This document shows, piece after piece, positions 1 through 5,540 of a stretch of DNA of 37,127 bases. Position 1 is the stretch's first letter. The number at the start of each line of letters is the position of its first letter. The position numbers and the translations under genes were made by a program. A model generated the notes under the pieces. That model was not told the origin of the DNA, did not search any database, and saw only the letters and a list, made by a program, of their open reading frames with translations. Source of the stretch: a virus; the IMG/VR virus record IMGVR_UViG_3300035698_010721, positions 1-37,127 of that record. One strand, given 5' to 3'.

Positions 1-2
1 TA

Positions 3-167
3 GAATACGATACTTATACCTTTAAACATTATTTTTTTGAGTTCAATAATGAGCATAAAATATTTATTTATCATGTAAAAAATAGATTAACAAGTATTTT
101 ATTTGTAGGTACAGTAAAAAATAAATCAGAATTAAAAGTTTTAATGCGACAATTATCTATAAAATAA
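3..167 (+). CDS. Hypothetical small protein, C-terminal part (5' end outside window)
   Basis: The frame is open from the first bases and ends at TAA 165-167, giving 54 residues with no internal start needed. The visible part is rich in aromatic and basic residues and ends in a strand-then-helix pattern, GTVKNKSELKVLMRQLSI. This ending resembles that of the 129-aa protein at 1124-1513 (GTIRNKLELENELKRIGL), so the two may be paralogues. Function is not recognised. It sits 16 nt before the next gene on the same strand and is probably cotranscribed with it. It is too short and incomplete to place in a family; the reading frame itself is fairly convincing. Confidence 0.55.
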   Translation, partial: EYDTYTFKHYFFEFNNEHKIFIYHVKNRLTSILFVGTVKNKSELKVLMRQLSIK

Positions 168-183
168 TATTTAAATTTAACAA

Positions 184-483
184 ATGGCATCAGGAATTAT
201 TGATAATACTAAAAGTAAGCAAGTAGAAAGGGGCAAAAGGGAAGACTATTTAAAGACCTTAGAAAAAAACCCTTTACTTAAAGACGAATTGAATACTAAA
301 TTTCCTCCACCTACTAAAGCTCAGAAAGAACGTATGGAGAAGTCTGATAGATACGGTAACTTATTATCAGAATACAAAAAATGCGAACATCCTCCTCACA
401 AAAGAAGGTATAAAATAGATAAAAGTTTTGACTGTGAAAGTTGTGGTAACCAAATTAAAGAAAATGGAAAAGAAGATAACTAA
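184..483 (+). CDS. Hypothetical protein with possible zinc-binding C-terminus
   Basis: This 99-aa protein is highly charged. Residues 1-65 look helical (many K, E, R). The C-terminal part holds C67, H69 and H72, then C84 and C87 in a CxxC pair (DCESCGN), an arrangement that could bind one zinc ion as a small ribbon. The protein family is not recognised; zinc binding is inferred from residue spacing only. The upstream region is A/T-rich without a Shine-Dalgarno sequence, usual for Bacteroidetes and their phages. Its end overlaps the likely start of the next gene (ATG 464) by 20 nt, which argues for translational coupling in one small-gene operon. Confidence 0.65.
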   Translation: MASGIIDNTKSKQVERGKREDYLKTLEKNPLLKDELNTKFPPPTKAQKERMEKSDRYGNLLSEYKKCEHPPHKRRYKIDKSFDCESCGNQIKENGKEDN

Positions 484-931
484 AAAAGAAGAAGTAGCAC
501 TTAACGCTACTAAAGTAGGAAAAGATAATCAAAAGTTATTAGAAGAAGATGTAATAGCAGCAGCTAAAGACGAGATTATTAATAAAATAGGTTTATGGGA
601 TTTTTACGATGAAGAGATTAGAAATTTTTTAGCAAGGTATGGTGCTATGCACAATGCAAAGTTAAAAGATGATATTATTGACTTTCGTTTAAATCTGTGG
701 AAAAAAAGATCAGACAAGAGCGGTCTTATAGCAGATGTAGGTTTACGCCTTGAGATTAAAAGAAAAGGACTGTGGAGCACAGTTATTAATAAAACTACTA
801 AATTTAGACATGTTAAGGAAATAAGAGAAACAAGTATATGGAAAACGGGATTATACAAGGAACTGTGGTACGAACTTACAGCTATGGGGATTTACACGAT
901 GCTGATTCAACACAACCTAAAGTCGCATTAA
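464..931 (+). CDS. Hypothetical protein (155 aa)
   Basis: No family is recognised. The N-terminal 40 residues are charged and helical; the middle (LWDFYDEEIRNFLARYGAMH) is aromatic-rich and looks folded; the C-terminal half is basic. ATG 464 is chosen rather than ATG 428 in the same frame because it overlaps the upstream gene by 20 nt rather than 56 nt. The 3' end overlaps the next ORF by 94 nt (838-931), unusually long for this compact genome. Either both frames are real, or one ORF is shortened or frame-shifted relative to its ancestor. Its position among small genes upstream of the packaging genes gives no functional clue. Confidence 0.6.
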   Translation: MEKKITKKEEVALNATKVGKDNQKLLEEDVIAAAKDEIINKIGLWDFYDEEIRNFLARYGAMHNAKLKDDIIDFRLNLWKKRSDKSGLIADVGLRLEIKRKGLWSTVINKTTKFRHVKEIRETSIWKTGLYKELWYELTAMGIYTMLIQHNLKSH

Positions 932-1131
932 AAAAAGAAAAGCTTTTTGTAGTAGGTTATTGGCAGGTTGAAAAAAAGTTTGAAATATTTGTTTATAGTA
1001 AACTTTTACAGCGTATTGTTTGGAGATGTATAAGCAAACAGAAAAAGCCTGTATACAGTTATATTAAAAATCAGTTCGGTAAAACTGATTGTGTTTGTCC
1101 TAAACTATTAAATCCTAAATATTATGAATAA
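838..1131 (+). CDS. Hypothetical protein (97 aa), long overlap with upstream gene
   Basis: The C-terminal two thirds have a plausible folded pattern (KLFVVGYWQVEKKFEIFVYSK) with alternating hydrophobic and charged residues, followed by a segment with three cysteines. The family is unknown. ATG 838 gives a 94-nt overlap with the preceding gene; GTG 865 in the same frame would reduce it to 67 nt. The frame is open only from 817, so it cannot start much earlier. Its 3' end overlaps the next gene by 8 nt (1124-1131), the coupling seen elsewhere in this operon. A -1 frameshift joining it to the upstream ORF is possible but not shown. Confidence 0.55.
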   Translation: MENGIIQGTVVRTYSYGDLHDADSTQPKVALKKEKLFVVGYWQVEKKFEIFVYSKLLQRIVWRCISKQKKPVYSYIKNQFGKTDCVCPKLLNPKYYE

Positions 1132-1513
1132 TAACCATCATTATGAAGCTATAGCCAATGATTTAAAAATTGGAGTAAAGTTTGAGGGTATGTCTAAAGA
1201 GCATCATAGGCTTTATTCTGATATTTGGACAGGGGATCAAGCTCCTAACTCTTATTTAAAAGCTTATACTGTTTGGATAAAAAGGTTAGATAAAGAAGAC
1301 ATAGAGAGTTTAGGTTTTGTTAATATAAGTAAAGAAGAACCTGCTACACGTTTCGTGTCTTTTGATAGTACTAAAGAGGTTAAAACTAGACTGATACTAA
1401 GTAGTGAGAATATTATAACTCTACAAGACGGGCAGTGTTATACTAAAAGTGCAGGAACTATAAGGAACAAGCTAGAATTAGAAAATGAACTTAAACGGAT
1501 TGGGTTATTTTAA
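1124..1513 (+). CDS. Hypothetical protein (129 aa)
   Basis: A 129-aa protein of unknown function. It contains an aromatic segment (HHRLYSDIWTGDQAP), a central alpha/beta-looking region, and a C-terminal strand-helix unit, GTIRNKLELENELKRIGL, that resembles the end of the partial protein at 3-167. The start overlaps the preceding gene by 8 nt. The stop at 1511-1513 lies inside another small ORF (1485-1649) in a different frame. No catalytic motif or membrane segment is visible. It is probably a real gene because of its length, its coupling and its codon use (TTA, AAA, GAA, AGA dominant), which is like that of its neighbours. Confidence 0.65.
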   Translation: MNNNHHYEAIANDLKIGVKFEGMSKEHHRLYSDIWTGDQAPNSYLKAYTVWIKRLDKEDIESLGFVNISKEEPATRFVSFDSTKEVKTRLILSSENIITLQDGQCYTKSAGTIRNKLELENELKRIGLF

Positions 1514-1649
1514 TGCCCCTTATTATACTCGAATTTATGAAAACACAGTTAAGGGTATTTCTCAAATTTATAGTATAGTAGGAGCGGTAGTTACAATAAA
1601 TTACAGTAAAGAAGGAACAATTTTAAACATAAATATAAAGGAATTATGA
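1485..1649 (+). CDS. Small hypothetical protein (54 aa)
   Basis: A short frame opens at ATG 1485, inside the end of the preceding gene, and closes at TGA 1647-1649. The stop overlaps the start of the next gene in an ATGA arrangement (1646-1649), a classical sign of translational coupling. It fills an otherwise unexplained 132-nt gap between 1513 and 1646. The product is tyrosine- and isoleucine-rich (for example YNAPYYTRIYENTV-like composition near residues 9-23) with alternating hydrophobic residues suggesting beta strands. No family is recognised. A start later in the same frame is not available, so the 29-nt overlap with the upstream gene must be accepted if it is real. Confidence 0.5.
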   Translation: MNLNGLGYFNAPYYTRIYENTVKGISQIYSIVGAVVTINYSKEGTILNINIKEL

Positions 1650-2272
1650 AAACAAATGACAGTAAAGAATTGGAAAATTTAGAAAAAGATTCGACAGATA
1701 AAGAAGCTTTCTCAGAACAGCCTGAGTCTGTTTTAGAATTAAAAGAAGACAGTCTAACCGAAGAAGAGATTAAAACTCTTAAAGAAGAAGAAGAAATTGA
1801 AGAAAAGGAAGTTGTAGGTAAAGTTGATATGCCTGAAAGTGTTTTAAGTAAAACAGAAGATATAGACAACTTGCAGCAAAAGCAACCTAGTCTTGTAAAA
1901 AAGCCTTCAGAAGAAAAAGTAGAAGATGAAGAGGCAGAAGAGGAAGAAGACCTTGCAGAAGTTACTACTGATAGAGCAGCAGAAAAAGAGTATGACTTTG
2001 ATGATATGATTATACCTTTACTTGGAGTTAATATTAAATTTTTGGAAGGAGTTTACGAAACTAAAGTAGAGATGCCTACACAGGAAAAACTTTTAGAAGA
2101 AGCTGCGGACTTAAGAGCCGATCCTGCTAAAAAAGTATCTTGGTTAATAGACGGTAGAAAAAAACTAGGCATGTATAAAGAAGGAGTATCAGAAATAGAT
2201 ATTAAAGCTTTACACATGTTTACAGCTTTAATACATTATTTAAGGGGTATTTTACCTCAAGAATTAGGTTAA
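1646..2272 (+). CDS. Acidic protein with folded C-terminal domain, unknown function
   Basis: The 208-aa product has two parts. Residues 1-115 are extremely acidic and low in complexity (runs of E, D and K), probably disordered. Residues about 118-208 look folded, with a tryptophan (KKVSWLIDGRKKLGMYKEG) and a C-terminal helix (ALHMFTALIHYLRGILPQ). The family is not recognised. An acidic disordered arm could mimic DNA or bind basic partners, but this is speculation. It is the last gene of the first operon: a hairpin terminator follows 23 nt after the stop. The start is fixed by ATGA overlap with the small upstream ORF. Confidence 0.7.
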   Translation: MKTNDSKELENLEKDSTDKEAFSEQPESVLELKEDSLTEEEIKTLKEEEEIEEKEVVGKVDMPESVLSKTEDIDNLQQKQPSLVKKPSEEKVEDEEAEEEEDLAEVTTDRAAEKEYDFDDMIIPLLGVNIKFLEGVYETKVEMPTQEKLLEEAADLRADPAKKVSWLIDGRKKLGMYKEGVSEIDIKALHMFTALIHYLRGILPQELG

Positions 2273-2295
2273 ATTTTAGTTTAACTTTAATTAAG

Positions 2296-2326
2296 GGAAG
2301 TAATCTTAGGATTGCTTCCTTTTTTT
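2296..2326 (+). terminator. Rho-independent terminator after the small-gene operon
   Basis: A 10-bp stem, GGAAGTAATC (2296-2305) with GATTGCTTCC (2310-2319), contains one G-U wobble and a 4-nt loop. It is followed by a run of seven T (2320-2326). It lies between the 208-aa gene and a promoter-like motif, so it separates the upstream small-gene operon from the packaging genes. Confidence 0.8.
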
Positions 2327-2338
2327 ATTATATCTTTG
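2312..2338 (+). promoter_or_regulatory. Candidate Bacteroidetes-type promoter
   Basis: TATCTTTG at 2331-2338 fits the TAnnTTTG -7 element of Bacteroidetes promoters. A TTG at 2312-2314, in the terminator stem, is 16 nt upstream, just under the 17-23 nt spacing described for Flavobacterium. The motif follows a terminator directly and precedes the IHF-like/TerL/portal genes. Transcription would begin close to 2343-2346, leaving almost no leader before ATG 2346, or about 147 nt before ATG 2492. Confidence 0.55.
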
Positions 2339-2345
2339 GTTTCAC

Positions 2346-2534
2346 ATGAAAGAGATTAGACTAAAAGAAACATTTGATACTTTTACTGAATTATACTTGT
2401 ATTTAAATAAAGTAGAACAAATACACGGACATAGTAATACCTATCAATACGAGATTTCAATATCCTCCTCTTTTTCTATAAGCTTATATTTATGTCTGAG
2501 AAAAGGAAACCCACAAAACTTGCCAATTACTTAG
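2346..2534 (+). CDS. Doubtful small ORF (62 aa) before the IHF-like gene
   Basis: ATG 2346 begins 8 nt after the promoter-like TATCTTTG. The first 38 residues (EIRLKETFDTFTELYLYLNK and following) have codon use like the neighbours and could fold as a helix plus strands. The last 14 residues overlap the start of the IHF-like gene by 43 nt and look like shadow sequence. Two readings are possible: a real small protein made from a nearly leaderless mRNA, or a 147-nt untranslated leader of the IHF-like gene that happens to be open. The leader also holds a short palindrome, ATAAGCTTAT, just before ATG 2492. No homologous family is recognised. Confidence 0.4.
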   Translation: MKEIRLKETFDTFTELYLYLNKVEQIHGHSNTYQYEISISSSFSISLYLCLRKGNPQNLPIT

Positions 2535-2734
2535 CAGTAGAAAAAACTGTAGAAGAGCTAGGTGTATCTGAAAATTTAGTTAAAGAAATTGCATTAGTTC
2601 AAAGCAACTTTGTTAAAAAAACTATTATGTCAGGTAACTTAGAAGCTGTTAATATTTTTGGCTTAGGTAAAATTAAACCTCAGTTTCGTAAAATAAGATA
2701 TATTAACGAAATAAAAGGAAATGTCAAAAATTAA
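2492..2734 (+). CDS. IHF/HU-like small DNA-binding protein
   Basis: The 80-aa product has the HU/IHF pattern: two N-terminal helices (VSENLVKEIALVQSNFVKKTI), then a turn and strands with the signature VNIFGLGKIKPQF, corresponding to the family's 'v.i.GfG.F'. Most HU/IHF proteins are about 90-100 aa with a DNA-wrapping beta arm; here the sequence ends soon after the first strands, so the arm is missing or very short. IHF-like genes are known in the crAss-like structural module, and the position just upstream of the packaging genes fits a role in DNA organisation or terminase site recognition (inference). It overlaps the next gene by 14 nt. Confidence 0.65.
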   Translation: MSEKRKPTKLANYLAVEKTVEELGVSENLVKEIALVQSNFVKKTIMSGNLEAVNIFGLGKIKPQFRKIRYINEIKGNVKN

Positions 2735-3431
2735 ATTATTTGAAATAAACTCCGAAACTCGTCTTGCTGAAATTAATTTAAATTGGATTACTACTATTAA
2801 ACAATTTAAAAAATTAGTTAAAAGAGATAAAGGTAGTGAAGGGGATTCAGATGGTAGAAAAAAACTTAAAGCTACTAGAGAGTTTACTTTTATCTACCAT
2901 TATTGTGATTACGGCTCTAAGTTTATTAATTACGAAGAAAAAGAAAAGTTAAAAGCCTCGTTATCTAATGCCGAACTTCCTGAAGACTTGGATATACAGG
3001 CGGACGAGGAGTTAATGGAAGCTCTTATAATTTATAAAAATTTACAAATTACCCCTTCTTTAAAAACATTAGAAGAAGTTAAAGCTACACTTTATAGTGC
3101 TTATAAAGTTTCTAAAAAAATTAGAGAATACTTAGAACAAAAATTAGAAGATTTAGATATAGACCAATATGTAGAAAAATCAGTAAATGGTAGAATGATT
3201 AAAGTTAGTGCTTTAGAAGGAGTGAAAGATAGTTTAGATTATGTTATGAACTTATCAGTTAAGCTACCTAAAAATATAGAAGCTTTAGAGAACTTAGAAG
3301 AAAAGCTTAAAAAAGAAATGACAGATGAAGGTTCTATGCGAGGGGGCAAAGAAAAGGGAATTAGAGAAGATGGCACAAAAAGTAATAATGTTGATCAAGC
3401 TAATCTAGCTAAGGACTTAATGACTTGGTAG
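2721..3431 (+). CDS. Conserved crAss-like protein upstream of TerL; possible small terminase
   Basis: The 236-aa protein has a conserved-looking N-terminal block (residues about 20-75: WITTIKQFKKLVKRDKGSEG, then ATREFTFIYHYCDYGSKF) and a long helical, coiled-coil-like C-terminal half (LEDLDIDQ, LENLEEKLKKEM). Proteins with a similar N-terminal block directly before TerL are a recurring feature of crAss-like phages as I recall them. The location (14-nt overlap with the IHF-like gene, 1 nt before TerL) and helical oligomer-like build make a small terminase subunit or packaging cofactor possible. No helix-turn-helix is obvious, so this is only an inference. The C-terminal 35 residues are polar and probably disordered. 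Confidence 0.7.
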   Translation: MSKIKLFEINSETRLAEINLNWITTIKQFKKLVKRDKGSEGDSDGRKKLKATREFTFIYHYCDYGSKFINYEEKEKLKASLSNAELPEDLDIQADEELMEALIIYKNLQITPSLKTLEEVKATLYSAYKVSKKIREYLEQKLEDLDIDQYVEKSVNGRMIKVSALEGVKDSLDYVMNLSVKLPKNIEALENLEEKLKKEMTDEGSMRGGKEKGIREDGTKSNNVDQANLAKDLMTW

Positions 3432-3432
3432 T

Positions 3433-5538
3433 ATGATATTTAGTAATACTCAATATTTTAGGGAAGCTGCTCTACATTTTAAGAAGTATAAAAGATATAC
3501 TTTAGAGCCTATAGGCAGTAAGAACTGGTACGAGTACTGGGAATTACAAGAAAGAAGATGTATGAACGGTTATAAGGTAGGAGAAACCAAAATAACTGGA
3601 AGACATTATTTTTATATGAATTTCTTTCCAATTAAAAGAGTATTAAATCCCGGAGCTAAGGTAGAAAGAAAGGTAGCAGATTTTGCTGCTTTTTGGGAAA
3701 TAGATTACAATTGGTGGTGGTATAAAGAAATAGCTTGGTACGGTACTACTAAAGACTTTTTAGCAAAGTTAGGATTATTACACGATCCTATTAACTTAGA
3801 TGGAGGTTTTCACTTAAGTTGTTTAAAAACTCGTAGAGCTGGCTTTTCTTATAAAGAGGCTGCGGACGCTGTTTATAATTATATTTTTGTTGATGGTAGT
3901 AAGAGTTATTTTTTTGCAGCACTTTCTGCTTACTTAGATGAAGATGGTATTTTAAATAAAGTAGAAGACGGCTTAAACTGGTTAAATCAAAAAACAGATA
4001 ACTGGTTTAAGCGTAGTCGAATGAAGCATAATACTTTATACCACTATAGGTCTAGTTATATAGATAAACAAGGAGAACATCAAGGGACTTTTAGTGAAAT
4101 TTTTGGTAGAATTATAGATGATCCCAATAAAGCTAGAGGTAAAGATGCTCTTAAAATTACTTTTGAAGAAGCGGGTTCTTTTAAAAATTTAAAAGCTGCG
4201 TTACAGATATGTTTTCCTTCTTTAAAAGATGGTGGTGTTATGACAGGACAAGCTAGTGTGTTTGGTACTGGCGGGGAAGAGGGGGAAGATATAGAAGGCT
4301 TAGAAGAAGTTTTTGAAGACCCTATTACTTGGGATATGTTAGCTTTTACAAACGAATGGGAAGAAGGTTATCACGGTACAGAATGTGGTTTTTTTGTTCC
4401 TTGTTATATGGCAAACATGTCAGTACAAGATGAACAAGGTAATGTTAACATAAAAGAAGGCTTAATATTAGAAGATGCTGAAAGGACAAAAAAGAAAAGA
4501 AGTAAAGACCCTAAAGCTTTAGATAAAAGAATAGCGGAATACCCTAAAGTTCCTACAGAAGCTTTACAACGTATAAGTTTAAATTTGTTTCCAGTTTCCG
4601 AAGCTAGAGCACAAAAAAATAGAATAGTAAGAAGTAAAAGTTTACAAGGTAGTATACAGTACGGGGAATTAGTACGAGAAGATAAAGGTTTAAGATTTAA
4701 AATTAAGTCAAAAGAGGATGCAGTGCCTTTAGACTTTTATCCCCATAAAGAAAAAGACGACTTGTCTGGTTGTATTACTATTTATGATAAACCTTTTTAT
4801 GTTAATGGTGAAATACCAGAAGATTTATACGTAATTATAGTTGATCCTTTTTATAACGATCAAGCAGAATCAAAAGTTTCTTTAGGTGTAGTATATGTAA
4901 TGAAAAGTCAAAGTAACGTTACGCCTTTTATGAACGAACAAATAGTGGCAAGTTATATAGGAAGACCTTTAAGTTTAGACACTTTTTATGAAAATATCTT
5001 TAAACTAGCGGATTACTATAGAACAAAAATACAATCTGAAATAGCAGGAGGGGGTAAAGGTATTATAGATTATGCAAAAACTAATAAGAAATTAGATCAA
5101 TTAATGTATAGACCTGTATATATTAATAACAAAGAGACTCAGACTATTTCACATAATAGAGATTATTTTTTAAATACAAGTACAGATGATGTTAATTTAG
5201 GTTTAACTTATTTTGCAGATTGGCTTAAAAAAGTTATAGGATTTACTGAAGAAGGTGAGGAAATTTGGAATATTCATTATATATTTGATTTAGGTTTACT
5301 AGAAGAGATCATAAAATACCATCCTAAGAAAAATACTGACCGTATTTCTGCTCAAATAGTAGGTAGATATACCCTTAAAGAGATGAAATATGAAGCTGAA
5401 CATCGTAGACAAGACGATGAAAATGAAAATAAAGCCAGTCGAGTTTTTGGTAAAAGGGTGCTTTTTTCAAAAAATAATGATAACAATACAGTAAACACCG
5501 CTTTTATAAATCTTACACATGATGGACAAATGTTATAA
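3433..5538 (+). CDS. terL: Terminase large subunit (TerL)
   Basis: This is the DNA-packaging motor ATPase and genome-cutting nuclease, acting at the portal vertex. The 701-aa length suits crAss-like TerL. The ATPase domain shows a Walker A-like loop LKTRRAGFSYKE (131-142), which is the crAss-like form rather than GxxxxGK(T/S), and a Walker B/catalytic segment ALKITFEEAGSF (239-250, E245/E246). A coupling segment, GQASVFGTGGEEGED (about 272-286), follows. The RNase H-like nuclease has D471 in VIIVDPFYND, E536 in QSEIAGGGKGI and D636 in NTDRISAQIVG as likely metal ligands. The ATG lies 1 nt after the preceding TAG stop, and the portal gene starts 2 nt after its end, so packaging genes are coupled. 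Confidence 0.93.
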   Translation: MIFSNTQYFREAALHFKKYKRYTLEPIGSKNWYEYWELQERRCMNGYKVGETKITGRHYFYMNFFPIKRVLNPGAKVERKVADFAAFWEIDYNWWWYKEIAWYGTTKDFLAKLGLLHDPINLDGGFHLSCLKTRRAGFSYKEAADAVYNYIFVDGSKSYFFAALSAYLDEDGILNKVEDGLNWLNQKTDNWFKRSRMKHNTLYHYRSSYIDKQGEHQGTFSEIFGRIIDDPNKARGKDALKITFEEAGSFKNLKAALQICFPSLKDGGVMTGQASVFGTGGEEGEDIEGLEEVFEDPITWDMLAFTNEWEEGYHGTECGFFVPCYMANMSVQDEQGNVNIKEGLILEDAERTKKKRSKDPKALDKRIAEYPKVPTEALQRISLNLFPVSEARAQKNRIVRSKSLQGSIQYGELVREDKGLRFKIKSKEDAVPLDFYPHKEKDDLSGCITIYDKPFYVNGEIPEDLYVIIVDPFYNDQAESKVSLGVVYVMKSQSNVTPFMNEQIVASYIGRPLSLDTFYENIFKLADYYRTKIQSEIAGGGKGIIDYAKTNKKLDQLMYRPVYINNKETQTISHNRDYFLNTSTDDVNLGLTYFADWLKKVIGFTEEGEEIWNIHYIFDLGLLEEIIKYHPKKNTDRISAQIVGRYTLKEMKYEAEHRRQDDENENKASRVFGKRVLFSKNNDNNTVNTAFINLTHDGQML

Positions 5539-5540
5539 CT

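Noticed and set aside
428-463. ATG 428 as start of the 155-aa gene
   Set aside because: It would give a 56-nt overlap with the upstream gene; ATG 464 gives 20 nt, closer to the overlaps seen elsewhere. It remains possible.
2477-2491. ATAAGCTTAT palindrome just before the IHF-like gene
   Set aside because: Ten-base AT-rich palindromes arise by chance; there is no second copy or neighbouring structure to support an operator.
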